Positions 1 to 9,438 are shown, counted from the stretch's first letter. The stretch is 64,000 bases of DNA from Streptomyces sp. V4I2 (GCF_030817655.1 NZ_JAUSZM010000003.1:1302001-1366000); one strand, 5' to 3'. The notes: generated by a model from the sequence alone, not told the origin. Program-made: numbers and translations.

Positions 1-2
1 CG

Positions 3-1994
3 GCGGCGGACGACGAACTCCGGCCGCTGCGGGAGCGGTTGGTCACCGCCGTGGTGCTGGCCGTGCCCGTCGTCGCGATGGCCATGATCCCGGCCCTGCA
101 GTTCGAGTACTGGCAGTGGCTGTCGCTCACGCTCGCGGCGCCTGTGGTGACGTACGCCGGATGGCCTTTCCACAAGGCCGCGTTCACCAACGCCCGGCAC
201 GGCGCGGCGACGATGGACACGCTGATCTCGATCGGTACGGCGGCCGCGTTCGGCTGGTCGCTGTGGGCGCTGTTCTTCGGGACCGCGGGCACACCCGGCA
301 TGACCCACCCGTTCGAGCTGACCGTAGCCCGCGGCGACGGGTCGGGGAACCTGTACCTGGAGGCCGCCGCCGGTGTCACCGCCTTCATCCTGGCCGGGCG
401 GTACTTCGAGGCCCGCTCCAAGCGCAAGGCCGGTGCGGCGCTGCGGGCGCTGCTGGAGCTGGGCGCGAAGGACGTCACCGTCCTGAACGACGGGCGAGAG
501 GAGCGCATCCCCGTCGGTGACCTGAAGGTCGGCATGCGCTTCCTGGTCCGCCCCGGCGAGAAGATCGCCACCGACGGCACCGTCGTCGAGGGCTCCTCCG
601 CCGTGGACGCCTCCATGCTGACCGGCGAGTCCGTGCCCGTGGAGGTGGGTGTCGGCGACCCGGTCACCGGCGCGACGGTCAACGCGGGCGGCCGGCTCGT
701 CGTCGAGGCGACCCGGGTCGGCGCCGACACCCAGCTGGCCCGGATGGCGAAGCTCGTGGAGGACGCGCAGAACGGCAAGGCCGCGGCGCAGCGGCTCGCC
801 GACCGGATCTCCGGGGTGTTCGTGCCGATCGTGATCGCGCTCGCGCTGGGCACGCTCGGGTTCTGGCTCGGCAACGGCTCCGGCGCCACGGCGGCCTTCA
901 CCGCAGCCGTCGCCGTACTGATCATCGCCTGCCCGTGCGCCCTGGGGCTGGCCACGCCGACCGCGCTGCTGGTCGGCACCGGACGCGGCGCGCAGCTCGG
1001 CATCCTCATCAAGGGACCCGAGGTCCTGGAATCCACCCGCAAGGTCGACACCGTGGTCCTCGACAAGACGGGCACCGTCACCACCGGCCGGATGGCCCTG
1101 ACGGCCGTACACACGGCGGAGGGCGCCGAGGAGACCGACGTCCTGCGGCTGGCGGGGGCCTTGGAGCACGCCTCCGAGCACCCGATCGCCCGTGCCGTCG
1201 CCGAGGGCGCGCTGCAGAAGCTGGGGTCGCTGCCGGCGCCCGAGGACTTCGCGAACGTGCCGGGTCTCGGGGTGCAGGGCATCGTCGACGGTCACGCGGT
1301 CCTCGTCGGCCGCGAACGGCTGCTCGCCGACTGGGCCATGGAACTGCCCGAGAAGCTGGGGCGGGCCAAGGAGGAGGCCGAGGCGGCCGGGCGTACGGCC
1401 GTCGTGGTCGCCTGGGACGGAGAGGCGCGGGCGGTCCTCGTGGTCGCGGACGCGGTGAAGGAGACCAGCGCCGAGGCGATCACGCGGCTGCGCGCCCTCG
1501 GTCTGACCCCGATCCTGCTGACCGGGGACAACCGGGCCGTGGCCGAGTCCGTCGCCCGTGAGGTCGGCATCGCGCCCGAGCACGTCGTCGCCGAGGTGCT
1601 GCCCGAGGACAAGGTCGAGGTCGTCAAGCGGCTTCAGCGGGAGGGCCGTTCGGTCGCGATGGTCGGCGACGGTGTCAACGACGCGGCCGCTCTCGCCCAG
1701 GCCGACCTGGGGCTGGCGATGGGCACCGGCACGGACGCCGCGATCGAGGCGGGCGACCTGACCCTCGTACGGGGTGACCTGCGCGCCGCGGCCGACGCCA
1801 TCCGGCTCGCCCGCCGCACCCTCGGCACGATCCGCACCAACCTGTTCTGGGCCTTCGCGTACAACGTGGCCGCCCTGCCGCTCGCCGCGGCCGGTCTGCT
1901 CAACCCGATGCTGGCCGGGGCAGCCATGGCCTTCTCGTCGGTGTTCGTGATCGGCAACTCGCTGCGGCTGCGCGGCTTCCGGGCAGCGGTCTGA
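3..1994 (+). CDS. copA: Copper-translocating P1B-type ATPase, 5'-truncated by the window edge
   Basis: This is a membrane pump that exports Cu(I) using ATP. The frame is open from base 3, so the gene begins before the window; about 663 residues remain. Visible motifs in order are TGES of the actuator domain, the membrane metal-binding CPC (CPCALG, near bases 930-938), the phosphorylation site DKTGT (Asp codon at 1062-1064), the P1B-specific SEHP motif of the nucleotide domain and [10 protein letters not shown] of the hinge. CPC together with SEHP indicates Cu(I)/Ag(I) specificity. The N-terminal heavy-metal-associated domain and first membrane helices would lie upstream. A TTG at 39 is only an internal codon. 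A strong hairpin follows the stop. Family assignment is secure; the exact metal is inferred. Confidence 0.96.
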   Translation, partial: AADDELRPLRERLVTAVVLAVPVVAMAMIPALQFEYWQWLSLTLAAPVVTYAGWPFHKAAFTNARHGAATMDTLISIGTAAAFGWSLWALFFGTAGTPGMTHPFELTVARGDGSGNLYLEAAAGVTAFILAGRYFEARSKRKAGAALRALLELGAKDVTVLNDGREERIPVGDLKVGMRFLVRPGEKIATDGTVVEGSSAVDASMLTGESVPVEVGVGDPVTGATVNAGGRLVVEATRVGADTQLARMAKLVEDAQNGKAAAQRLADRISGVFVPIVIALALGTLGFWLGNGSGATAAFTAAVAVLIIACPCALGLATPTALLVGTGRGAQLGILIKGPEVLESTRKVDTVVLDKTGTVTTGRMALTAVHTAEGAEETDVLRLAGALEHASEHPIARAVAEGALQKLGSLPAPEDFANVPGLGVQGIVDGHAVLVGRERLLADWAMELPEKLGRAKEEAEAAGRTAVVVAWDGEARAVLVVADAVKETSAEAITRLRALGLTPILLTGDNRAVAESVAREVGIAPEHVVAEVLPEDKVEVVKRLQREGRSVAMVGDGVNDAAALAQADLGLAMGTGTDAAIEAGDLTLVRGDLRAAADAIRLARRTLGTIRTNLFWAFAYNVAALPLAAAGLLNPMLAGAAMAFSSVFVIGNSLRLRGFRAAV

Positions 1995-1996
1995 GC

Positions 1997-2034
1997 CGTC
2001 CGGTCGGGGGCAGCCTCGGCGCCCCGACCGGACG
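1997..2034. terminator. Bidirectional terminator hairpin between copA and phospholipase gene
   Basis: A 13-bp perfect inverted repeat (arms 1997-2009 and 2022-2034, CGTCCGGTCGGGG and its complement) encloses a 12-base loop. It sits between two converging genes, 3 bases after the copA stop and 7 bases before the stop of the opposite gene, and can serve both strands. Confidence 0.8.
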
Positions 2035-2041
2035 TGTCACT

Positions 2042-2494
2042 TCAGCCGAAGGCCTTCACGGCCTGGTAGTACGTCCACGCCGTGCTGTTGCAGGCGGTCT
2101 TCGTGCCGCCGCCGTAGCCGGCGCACACCCGCTTGAGGTCCTCGTAGAACGCGCTGTCGAGGCGGGTCTTGTTGGCGCTGAAGGCGCCCGCGGCCTTGTA
2201 GTTGCGGTAGCCGAAGTCATGCCGGGCGCAGGACATCCGGAAGGGGAAGCCGAGCGGGTTGTCCGGCGAGGAGGAGCAGTAGTCGGTGCTCCAGTCGAAC
2301 GCGTACGCGCCCCAGGCGGACTGGTTCGCGCGGGCAGTGGCCCAGGAGTTGTAGCTCGACGCGCTGGTCTGGGTCCAGCTCGCAAGGACCTGGGGCTTGT
2401 CGGCGGGAGCGGCGTCGGCGGCCGCGGCGGTGCCGACGACGGTGATCAGGGCCAGAGTTGAGGCGGCCATTCCGGTGGCGAGTCTGCGGTGCAT
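2042..2494 (-). CDS. Secreted prokaryotic phospholipase A2
   Basis: A secreted enzyme that hydrolyses the sn-2 ester of phospholipids, 150 residues. A Sec signal peptide (about residues 1-30, ending near AADAAPA) precedes a mature domain with the catalytic motif SCARHDFGY, whose His-Asp pair matches the Streptomyces phospholipase A2 family (PF09056). Four further cysteines are placed to form the two usual disulphides. The start at 2494 is chosen because GGAGGT lies at ideal distance upstream and the signal peptide begins there; an upstream in-frame codon at 2542 would add a charged extension. The gene is monocistronic and ends against the copA terminator. Two 11-bp direct repeats lie in its promoter region. 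Confidence 0.93.
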   Translation of the reverse strand: MHRRLATGMAASTLALITVVGTAAAADAAPADKPQVLASWTQTSASSYNSWATARANQSAWGAYAFDWSTDYCSSSPDNPLGFPFRMSCARHDFGYRNYKAAGAFSANKTRLDSAFYEDLKRVCAGYGGGTKTACNSTAWTYYQAVKAFG

Positions 2495-2555
2495 CCCACA
2501 CCTCCATGAGACTGCGGCCCGCCCGTCGGGCCGCAGGTCCATGACAAGATGATTG

Positions 2556-2585
2556 ACACCCCAAGTGCCCTTTCACACCCCAAGT
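2556..2585. promoter_or_regulatory. Direct repeats upstream of phospholipase A2
   Basis: ACACCCCAAGT occurs at 2556-2566 and again at 2575-2585, a 19-bp period, about 62-90 bases upstream of the phospholipase start codon. Direct repeats at near two helical turns suggest a regulator binding site; the regulator is unknown. Confidence 0.4.
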
Positions 2586-2599
2586 CCTCTAATGGACCA

Positions 2600-3190
2600 T
2601 TAACTCTGGGATATACCGGCGAAACGGACGTCGACGGCGGTCAGCGCCAACGCCAGCGGCCCCGGCGCCAGGAAGGCGAGCGGCACCAGCATCCACGCAC
2701 ACAGCACCGCCGTCGCCACCGCGAGCAGCACCAGGGCGGAGCCACCCGGATCCGCTACGACGTCCCGCGCGGCCGCGCGCAGGGCGGCCGGCCAGTCGGT
2801 GAGCGACTCGGGGCGGGCGCAGGCCCGCAGGCCCACCACGAGGGCGCCCGCGCCGATCGCCGCGGCCACCACCGCGAACAGCGGCGCCCCCGGCAGACCG
2901 ACGCGGGCCAGCGCCAGGTCCGCGGCGCAGAGCAGCGCGCCCGTCAGGGCGAGCACGCCCACCGCCAGGTCACCGGCCCACAGCCGTCGCCGTAGCATCG
3001 CGAAGTACCGTCCGGCGGTGGCGGGTTGCCCCTCCCCCGCGCCCCGCAGCACCGCGCACGCGGTCGACAGCGCGGCCGGGACGGTCACCAGCGGAAGGCA
3101 GGCCAGGGAGGTGGCGAGGCCGACGCTCAGCACGTCGGCGAACAGCGTCATGCGGGGCCCGAAGACCTCACCGGGTTCTCGCGAGCGCAT
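2600..3190 (-). CDS. YesL-like DUF624 membrane protein
   Basis: Integral membrane protein of 196 residues, last gene of the sugar operon. The N-terminal FGPRMTLFADVL region followed by about five hydrophobic segments matches the DUF624/YesL family (PF04854), which accompanies carbohydrate ABC importers in Firmicutes and Actinobacteria; its biochemical role is unknown. The ATG at 3190 lies 5 bases after the stop of the upstream permease, implying translational coupling. The longer reading frame extending to 3880 is the shadow of that permease. Family call is good, function is not known. Confidence 0.85.
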   Translation of the reverse strand: MRSREPGEVFGPRMTLFADVLSVGLATSLACLPLVTVPAALSTACAVLRGAGEGQPATAGRYFAMLRRRLWAGDLAVGVLALTGALLCAADLALARVGLPGAPLFAVVAAAIGAGALVVGLRACARPESLTDWPAALRAAARDVVADPGGSALVLLAVATAVLCAWMLVPLAFLAPGPLALALTAVDVRFAGISQS

Positions 3191-3195
3191 GCCGT

Positions 3196-4056
3196 TCACC
3201 CCTTGAGTCCGGAGCTGGCCATGCCCTCCACCAGGAAGCGCTGGAAGGCGAGGAAGAACAGCACGATCGGCAGCAGCGCGATCACCGACATCGCGAACAT
3301 CGGGCCGAAGGACGACTGGCTGGAGGCGTCCACGAACGACCTGAGGGCGAGGGTGAGGGTGAACTTCTCCGGGTCGAAGAGGTAGATGAGCTGGGTGAAG
3401 AAGTCGTTCCAGGTCCAGATGAAGGTGAAGATCGCCGTGGTGATCAGCGCCGGCCGGGTGAGCGGCAGGACGACCTGGAAGAAGCTGCGGAAGGGGCCGC
3501 AGCCGTCGATGCGGGCCGCCTCCTCCAGCTCGCGCGGCAGACCGCGCATGAACTGCACGATGAGGAAGACGAAGAAGGCCTCCGTGGCGAGGAACTTCGG
3601 CAGGATCAGCGGCCAGTAGGTGTTCACCAGGCCGAGCTGGTTGAAGATGATGTACTGCGGGATCAGCACCGCGTGGTGCGGCAGCATGATCGTCGCGATC
3701 ATGAAGGCGAACAGCGGGCCGCGGAAGCGGAAGCGCAGCCGGGCGAAGGCGTAGGCGGCGAGCGAGCAGCTGATCACGTTGCCGAGGACCGCGCCGCCCG
3801 CGATCAGCAGCGAGTTGGAGAGCAGCCGCCAGATCGACACGTCGTTGACGCCGTCCATGGCCGTCTCGTAGTTGGACCATTCCAGGTGGCTGGGCAGCAG
3901 GTCGAGGCTGGCGATGACCTCGTCGGCGGGCTTGAGCGAGGTCGCCAGGAGCCAGGCCAGCGGGTAGAGCATCACCAGCAGGGCGGCCAGGCAGCCGAGG
4001 TGGAGAGCGATCCGGCCCCAGCGAACCGGCTTACGGGTGACGGCGGTTGTGGTCAT
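3196..4056 (-). CDS. Carbohydrate ABC importer permease, MalG type
   Basis: Inner-membrane permease of 286 residues with six predicted helices. The cytoplasmic coupling loop EAARIDGCGPFRSFFQVVLP is a typical EAA motif that docks on the ATPase. Start ATG at 4056 overlaps the stop of the upstream MalF-type gene by four bases (ATGA). It pairs with that permease and the lipoprotein at 4988-6271. No ATPase is encoded in the operon, so a shared MsiK-type ATPase elsewhere in the genome is likely, as is usual for Streptomyces sugar importers. Confidence 0.94.
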   Translation of the reverse strand: MTTTAVTRKPVRWGRIALHLGCLAALLVMLYPLAWLLATSLKPADEVIASLDLLPSHLEWSNYETAMDGVNDVSIWRLLSNSLLIAGGAVLGNVISCSLAAYAFARLRFRFRGPLFAFMIATIMLPHHAVLIPQYIIFNQLGLVNTYWPLILPKFLATEAFFVFLIVQFMRGLPRELEEAARIDGCGPFRSFFQVVLPLTRPALITTAIFTFIWTWNDFFTQLIYLFDPEKFTLTLALRSFVDASSQSSFGPMFAMSVIALLPIVLFFLAFQRFLVEGMASSGLKG

Positions 4057-4991
4057 CGGTCCCCCTCGGACGCGTAGAAGACCCAGGAACGCGAGGTGCG
4101 GAACAGCACCACCGTGACGATGCCGATGACCAGCAGCAGCACCCAGGCCATGGCGGAGGCGTAGCCCATGTGGGAGGCGACGAAGCCGCGGTCGTAGAGG
4201 TACATGGTGTAGACGAGGGTGGAGTCGGCGGGGCCGCCCTTGCCGGCGCTGACCGCGAAGGCGGGTGTGAAGACCTGGAAGGCCTGGATGGTCTGGAGCA
4301 CCAGGTTGAAGAACAGCACCGGGGACAGCATCGGCACGGTGACGGACAGGAACTGCCGCCATTTTCCGGCTCCGTCGACGGCCGCCGCCTCGTACAGCTC
4401 GGCGGGTATCTGCTGGAGGCCCGCGAGGAAGATGACCATCGGGGCGCCGAACTGCCACACCGTCAGCAAGGCCACCGCCAGCAGCGCCCAGCCGGGCTTG
4501 TTGACCCAGCCGCCGGTGCCGAGCAGGTTGTCCACCGTGCCGCCGTCGTTGAAGACCGCGCGCCAGACGAGGGCGATGGACATCGAGGCGCCGAGCAGCG
4601 AGGGCGCGTAGAACGCGGACCGGTAGAAGGCCTTGCCGCGCCTCATGGACTTCAGGGCCAGCGCGACGACCAGCGCGAGCGCCAGTTGGAGGGGCACGGC
4701 GATGACGACGTACGTCAGGGTCGTCACGACCGAGCGCCAGTAGCGCGGGTCCTCGGTGAACATCTGCGTGTAGTTGCGCAGGCCGACCCAGCGGGGCGGG
4801 TCGAAGAGGTTGTAGTCGGTGAAGGAGAGATAGAGCGACACAGCCATCGGGAGCAGGGTGAGGACGACTGCTCCGAGGACCCACGGGGACAGGAACACCC
4901 AGGCGGCGCCCTCGCGTTCGCGTTTGGGCCGGCGCTTCGGTGCGGGGGGCGTGGCGCGCTTGGACTCGGCGGGGATCGCGGTGGTGGTCAT
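4053..4991 (-). CDS. Carbohydrate ABC importer permease, MalF type
   Basis: Inner-membrane permease of 312 residues. A basic, proline-rich N-terminus (residues 1-28) leads to six helices, with the EAA loop reading EAAAVDGAGKWRQFLSVTVP. It overlaps both neighbours by four bases (ATGA at 4988-4991 and 4053-4056), so it is tightly coupled to the binding protein and the second permease. The substrate cannot be read from the permease; the surrounding oxidoreductase, DUF6807 and cupin genes indicate a sugar or sugar acid. Confidence 0.94.
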   Translation of the reverse strand: MTTTAIPAESKRATPPAPKRRPKREREGAAWVFLSPWVLGAVVLTLLPMAVSLYLSFTDYNLFDPPRWVGLRNYTQMFTEDPRYWRSVVTTLTYVVIAVPLQLALALVVALALKSMRRGKAFYRSAFYAPSLLGASMSIALVWRAVFNDGGTVDNLLGTGGWVNKPGWALLAVALLTVWQFGAPMVIFLAGLQQIPAELYEAAAVDGAGKWRQFLSVTVPMLSPVLFFNLVLQTIQAFQVFTPAFAVSAGKGGPADSTLVYTMYLYDRGFVASHMGYASAMAWVLLLVIGIVTVVLFRTSRSWVFYASEGDR

Positions 4992-6271
4992 GACCTCAGC
5001 TCCGCCTTCGCCTCGGTGACGTAGTTCTCGGCCGCCTCACGGGGCGACATGCGCTCGTAGGACACCTGGTCGTAGTCTCGCTGGAAAGTGGTCTGGAGGG
5101 CGTTGTCGCCAGAGGGCGGGGCCTGCGGCGGATCCTTCAACTTCCCTTCCAGGGAGGCCTGGTAGTCGGAGACGGTCCTGTCGAAGTCCTTCAGGAGCGG
5201 CGCGGTCTCCTTGCGGATGGTCTCGTTGACGGGGATGCCACGGGTGGCGCCGAGGATCTTCGCCGCCTCGTCGTCGTTGATCAGGAAGTCGATGAGCTGC
5301 GCCGCCGCCTTCGGATGGCTGGTGCTCGCGCCCACGCCCAGGAACATCGACGGCTTGAAGTACTGGCCGGGCGTGCCGTCCGCCCCGGACGGCATCGGGG
5401 CCAGCGCGACGCCGCTCGGGATGATGGCGAGGTAACCGCTGGCCGGGGCGTCCCAGTTGGTGTCGCTGAGGGCCGTACCACGGCCGAGGGGGGTGTTCTC
5501 CACGGTGCCGTCGATCTGGGTGGTCTGCTCGGCCGAGGAGACGGCTCCCGCACGGCGGAGCTTGTCGGTGAAGGTCCACCACCGGGTGAGGTCGACGGCG
5601 GTGAAACCCAGTCCGCCGTCCTCGGTGTAGAGGGACTTGCCCTGTCCGCGCAGCCAGACCTCGAAGCTGTCCTCGCTCTGCCCGGGGTCGGTGGCGCCGG
5701 GTTTGCCGGTCCGCTCCTTGAGGGCGCGCACGGCCTCGGCCCAATCGTCCCAGGTCCACCCCCACTTCGGGAGCGGTACGCCGGAGTCCTTCCAGGCCTT
5801 GACGTCGTAGACGACGGTCTCGGTGCCCCGGCCCTGCGGGACCGCGTACTGGACGCCGTCCACACGGCCCGTGTCGAGCAGTCCGGGATCGATCTCGGAG
5901 GTGCGCAGAACCGTCTTCTGCTTGGCCAGGTCGAACAGGACCCCGCCGGAGGCGTACTGGTCGATCTGGCGGTAGTCCAGCTGCATCACGTCGGGGGCGT
6001 CGCCGCCCGAGGCCTGGACGGCGAGTTTCTGTTTGTAGGCGTCGTAACCGGAGAACGAGGTCTGCACCCGTATGTCCGGGTGCTGTTTCTCGAACAGCGC
6101 GACGGCCTGCTCGGTGCGTTCCGCGCGGTCGGGGTTGCCCCACCACGTGTAGCGGAGGACGACCTTGCCACCGCCCACCGACTCCCCGGATCCCCCGCAG
6201 CCAGCCAGTAGCGCACAGAGCACCAGTGCGGCGGCCGACGCGCAGAACCCCTTTGTCCTGTGTCCGGGCAT
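4988..6271 (-). CDS. Sugar-binding lipoprotein of ABC importer (family 1 SBP)
   Basis: Extracellular solute-binding protein of 427 residues. The signal peptide ends in the lipobox LLAGC with the lipidated cysteine at residue 25, followed by a glycine/serine linker. The start VVLRYTWWGNPDRAERTE and the general pattern are those of family 1 sugar-binding proteins. It is the first transporter gene of the operon, 94 bases downstream of the cupin gene, and could have a separate promoter there. It delivers substrate to the permeases at 3196-4991. Confidence 0.94.
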   Translation of the reverse strand: MPGHRTKGFCASAAALVLCALLAGCGGSGESVGGGKVVLRYTWWGNPDRAERTEQAVALFEKQHPDIRVQTSFSGYDAYKQKLAVQASGGDAPDVMQLDYRQIDQYASGGVLFDLAKQKTVLRTSEIDPGLLDTGRVDGVQYAVPQGRGTETVVYDVKAWKDSGVPLPKWGWTWDDWAEAVRALKERTGKPGATDPGQSEDSFEVWLRGQGKSLYTEDGGLGFTAVDLTRWWTFTDKLRRAGAVSSAEQTTQIDGTVENTPLGRGTALSDTNWDAPASGYLAIIPSGVALAPMPSGADGTPGQYFKPSMFLGVGASTSHPKAAAQLIDFLINDDEAAKILGATRGIPVNETIRKETAPLLKDFDRTVSDYQASLEGKLKDPPQAPPSGDNALQTTFQRDYDQVSYERMSPREAAENYVTEAKAELRS

Positions 6272-6365
6272 GCCGAGGTCACCTCTTCTCTCCTCGGACC
6301 TTCTGTTGTCCCCCCTGGACTCCCCGTGATCTCCCCTTCAGCGGCCCCCTGTTGAGGGCCTGCCG

Positions 6366-7127
6366 CTACTCGCCGCCGTACGGCAGTGTCGTGCCCGGCA
6401 GGTTGTACTCGTCGCGTCGGCCGCACATCCCGAAACCGCCGAGCCTTGTGGGCGCGGTTTCGTGGGCGGTCGCCTCGTCGAGGTAGGCCGGTTCGCCGTC
6501 GGCCAGCGCGTCCAGCTGGGCGCCGGTGCGTTCTGCGGTGGCCAGCGCGCCGGCCCGCCACAGCTCGCGCCAGTTCGGCACCTTGGCGCGCACCAGCCGG
6601 GCGGCGGCGCGCTGGAACTCCCGGTAGGGGCCGTTGTCCCCGGCGACGAGGGACTCGCGCAGGGCGAGATAGCCCTGGACGGCGAGGTCCCTGCGACGCC
6701 GGGCCGCCGCCGCCGTGTCCTCGCCGGTGCCCGGGGGCAGGGTGGCGGACGCCGCGTACCGCTCGGGGTCGGCGAGGATCTCGGGCGGGAAGGTGAAGAC
6801 GGCGTCTCCCGCCTCCGGCAGCCCGCTGTTCTGCATCAGCACGGTGATCCGCAGATCACCACCCTGCACCATCCGGTGCACGGTGCCCGGCGTGAACCAC
6901 GCGACCGAGCCCGGCTCCAGGGGAATGTCCCGGTAGCCGTCGGGGCTCAGCGTCTGCACCGCGCCCCGGCCACCGGTGACGACGTAGGCCTCCGTGCACA
7001 CCAGGTGCAGATGCGGGCTGCCGCCGCACACGCCGTCGGCGGCCTCCCAGTCGTAGGCGCTCAGGTGGGACAGGCCGACGGCGCCGGGAAGCGGGTGCGG
7101 GAGAGTCGGTTTGGACTCGCTCACCAC
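6366..7127 (-). CDS. Cupin-domain protein of sugar operon
   Basis: Soluble protein of 253 residues with a single cupin barrel in its N-terminal half. The two cupin motifs are visible: SPHLHLVCTEAYVVTGGRG (metal ligands His, His, Glu) and PGSVAWFTPGTVHRMV (third His). The C-terminal half is helical and unassigned. Two GTG codons at 7127 and 7124 are possible starts; GGAGGG lies 6 bases before the first, and either overlaps the stop of the DUF6807 gene. Position between catabolic and transport genes suggests an isomerase or sugar-binding role, but the activity is not known. Confidence 0.85.
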   Translation of the reverse strand: MVSESKPTLPHPLPGAVGLSHLSAYDWEAADGVCGGSPHLHLVCTEAYVVTGGRGAVQTLSPDGYRDIPLEPGSVAWFTPGTVHRMVQGGDLRITVLMQNSGLPEAGDAVFTFPPEILADPERYAASATLPPGTGEDTAAAARRRRDLAVQGYLALRESLVAGDNGPYREFQRAAARLVRAKVPNWRELWRAGALATAERTGAQLDALADGEPAYLDEATAHETAPTRLGGFGMCGRRDEYNLPGTTLPYGGE

Positions 7128-8047
7128 GGCAGGCCCTCCAGGTACGTGCCGACGCGCTCACCGTCCCAGGCCCCGTCGGCGACGACCACCCGGTAGCGAT
7201 ACGCGAAGGACTCCCCCGGCGGCAGCTCGAACTCCTCGAAGAACGCCCAGGAGAACGCGACCGTCGGGAACGGCTCGGAGCGCACGAACCAGTGCGACTC
7301 GTGGACGGCCGTCTGCGCGTCGAGGTTCTCCGGCGCGTGGGCGAAGACGAGCGTGGAGTGCCCGTCGGCCTCGTCGTGCTCGGTGCTGAAGGCGAGCCAC
7401 GGGCTCTGGCTGCCCATCAGCTTGTCGGCGTCGGCGTCGGTGTCCGGGCCGAAGACGGTGCCGCCGGTGAAGTCGCGCGGCCCGCGCCACTGGAGGCCCG
7501 TGTAACCGGCCATCTCGCGGCCCGCGGTGGTCGGGGAACCGAAGGCCAGGGGCTGGTCACGGATGTTGGTGAGGCGGATCGACCAGTCCAGCGCCCAGGC
7601 GCCGGTCTCCTCGTCGACCGAGTGGACGGCGAGACCCCGCTCCTCGCGCGCCCACTCCGCGCCGCCGTTCTCCACCCAGGTGAGTTCCTCGGCGAAGGTG
7701 AGCCGGTCGTCCTCCACGGCGAACACCGGGAAGCCGTCGTGCCGCATCGAGCCGACCCGCTCGGGCAGGGGAAGGTAACCCTGGCCGTGGACGTAGCAGT
7801 TGCCGCCCCAGAAGTTCTGGCCGGACAGATGGCTCGCGGTCATCTGCAGGCCCTTGTGCCAGCGGTGGTCGTTCGGGCGGTAGCCGGTGACCGTGCGTCC
7901 GGCGAGGGTGCGGACCGGGTGGGCATACGGCTTGCGGGACTCGAAGGCGTCGGGGTCGGGGCGGTAGACGTACCGGAGGATCTCCGTGCCGTCCGCCGCC
8001 TCGACCGCGATGTGCTCGCCGTGGACGTGGCTGACGCGGATGCTCAT
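7121..8047 (-). CDS. DUF6807 (PmoA-family) protein
   Basis: Soluble protein of 308 residues of the DUF6807/PmoA family, which is recurrent in carbohydrate utilisation clusters next to Gfo/Idh/MocA dehydrogenases. Conserved features include HRWHKGLQMTAS and several aromatic residues of a beta-sandwich resembling galactose mutarotase folds. The ATG at 8047 overlaps the stop of the dehydrogenase (ATGA). No catalytic residue can be assigned from sequence alone; a role in sugar mutarotation or substrate handling is inference. Confidence 0.85.
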   Translation of the reverse strand: MSIRVSHVHGEHIAVEAADGTEILRYVYRPDPDAFESRKPYAHPVRTLAGRTVTGYRPNDHRWHKGLQMTASHLSGQNFWGGNCYVHGQGYLPLPERVGSMRHDGFPVFAVEDDRLTFAEELTWVENGGAEWAREERGLAVHSVDEETGAWALDWSIRLTNIRDQPLAFGSPTTAGREMAGYTGLQWRGPRDFTGGTVFGPDTDADADKLMGSQSPWLAFSTEHDEADGHSTLVFAHAPENLDAQTAVHESHWFVRSEPFPTVAFSWAFFEEFELPPGESFAYRYRVVVADGAWDGERVGTYLEGLPW

Positions 8048-9159
8048 GCGCGCTCCTTGGGGGCCCAGTGGGGGTGGTCGCCGTGCATGGCCGGGTAGAA
8101 CGGGTCGCCGGGTGCGATCTCGCCCGCGTGCACCGGGCTGCCGGTGAACGCGGCCTTGTAGAGCGCGGCGGCGAATTCGAGGGTCGCGCGGGCCTCGGTG
8201 CCGCTGTTGGGCGGCCTGACACCGTTGTCGAACGCGTCGAGGAGCGCGCCCAGCTGCGCCGTGTGGGAGCTGGGCACGTCCGAGGCGGGCGTGCGCCAGG
8301 CCTCGGCGCGCTCGGCGGCCACGTGCGGGGCCGGGGTGTAGGTCCAGTCCTGGTTGCGGTGCCCGTACAGGTGGGTGAGCTCGACCGTCGCGTCCGCGCA
8401 GTCGATGCGGATGCGGCTGACCTCGTCCGGGGAGAGCACGCTGTTGACGACGGTGGCGAGGGCGCCGTTCTCGAACCGGACCAGGGCCGTGGACACGTCC
8501 TCGCTCTCGGTGTCGTGGACCAGCCGCACCGCCATGGCCCGGATCTCCGTCCACGGGCCGAGCAGGTGCAGCAGCAGGTCGTACTGGTGGATGCCGTGTC
8601 CCATGGTCGGCCCGCCGCCCTCCGTGGCCCACTTGCCGCGCCACGGCACGGCGTAGTAGGCGGCGTCCCGGTGCCAGGTGGTCTGGCAGTGCGCGACCCG
8701 CGGGGCGCCCAGCTCGCCGCTCGCGATCAGTTCCCGGGCGTGCACCGCGCCGGAGCCGTAGCGGTGCTGGAAGACCACGGAGGCGTACGCGCCCGAGGCC
8801 TCCTCGGCCGCCGCGATCTCGTCGTACTCGGCGAGTGACAGGGTCAGCGGCTTCTCGCACAGCACCCAGGCGCCCGCCTTCAGCGCGGCCACCGTCTGCT
8901 CCCGGTGCAGGGACGGCGGCGTGCCGATGAGCACCAGGTCGGGGCGTACGGCGTCCAGCATCGCGTCCATCGACGTGTGTCCGGCGACCTCACCGCCCGC
9001 GAGTGCCCGGAACCGGTCGAGCCGGTCCTGGTCCACGTCGACGGCGGCGACCAGTTCCACCCGGTCGGCGTGAGCTCTGAGGGCGGGCAGGTGGCTGCCG
9101 CTGACGATGGCACCAGTACCGACCACGGCGACGCGGCGACGGGCTGGGAGCGGGGGCAT
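8044..9159 (-). CDS. Gfo/Idh/MocA-family NAD(P)-dependent sugar oxidoreductase
   Basis: Dehydrogenase of 371 residues, first gene of the seven-gene operon. The Rossmann fingerprint VAVVGTGAIVSGSHLPAL lies at the N-terminus, and the EKPLTL motif carries the family lysine; a His/Lys-rich C-terminal domain (GHGIHQYD) binds substrate. Members oxidise or epimerise cyclic sugars or inositols. The ATG at 9159 is preceded by AGGAGAA; an upstream frame to 9240 would read through the operator region. A LacI-type palindrome lies about 35-48 bases upstream, so the operon is probably repressed in the absence of its sugar. Confidence 0.93.
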   Translation of the reverse strand: MPPLPARRRVAVVGTGAIVSGSHLPALRAHADRVELVAAVDVDQDRLDRFRALAGGEVAGHTSMDAMLDAVRPDLVLIGTPPSLHREQTVAALKAGAWVLCEKPLTLSLAEYDEIAAAEEASGAYASVVFQHRYGSGAVHARELIASGELGAPRVAHCQTTWHRDAAYYAVPWRGKWATEGGGPTMGHGIHQYDLLLHLLGPWTEIRAMAVRLVHDTESEDVSTALVRFENGALATVVNSVLSPDEVSRIRIDCADATVELTHLYGHRNQDWTYTPAPHVAAERAEAWRTPASDVPSSHTAQLGALLDAFDNGVRPPNSGTEARATLEFAAALYKAAFTGSPVHAGEIAPGDPFYPAMHGDHPHWAPKERA

Positions 9160-9190
9160 GCAGTTCTCCTGGTACGGCCGACGGACGCGC

Positions 9191-9204
9191 AGAAAGCGCT
9201 TGCT
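9191..9204. promoter_or_regulatory. LacI-type operator at head of sugar operon
   Basis: AGAAAGCGCTTGCT is a 14-bp inverted repeat with one mismatched pair and the GCGC centre typical of LacI-family operators. It lies 32 bases upstream of the dehydrogenase start, within the expected promoter. No LacI gene lies beside this operon; the only one in the window is the broken copy near 47.8 kb. Confidence 0.6.
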
Positions 9205-9438
9205 CCGAGCGAGCCTAGGTGCCGAGGAATGTCCGGACAACCCCCCTGCAGTGATGTTGGAAGGCCTCGGCTGCCGTCGGCTCCGGCGACCGCGGCGGAT
9301 CCGCGGCGGTGCAGCGGCCTACACCTCGGTTTCGGGAGCGCGCTCTCTCGTGACCGCGGGCCGATGACGGGATCGTTGATCTCACCAGGGCCGACGCACC
9401 GACCGGGCACCCGAGGCCCCCTGTGAAAGGAAACTCCC

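Noticed and set aside
4047..5024. Plus-strand 325-residue open frame
   Set aside because: Shadow of the MalF-type permease; His/Gln/Gly-rich low-complexity protein with no motif.
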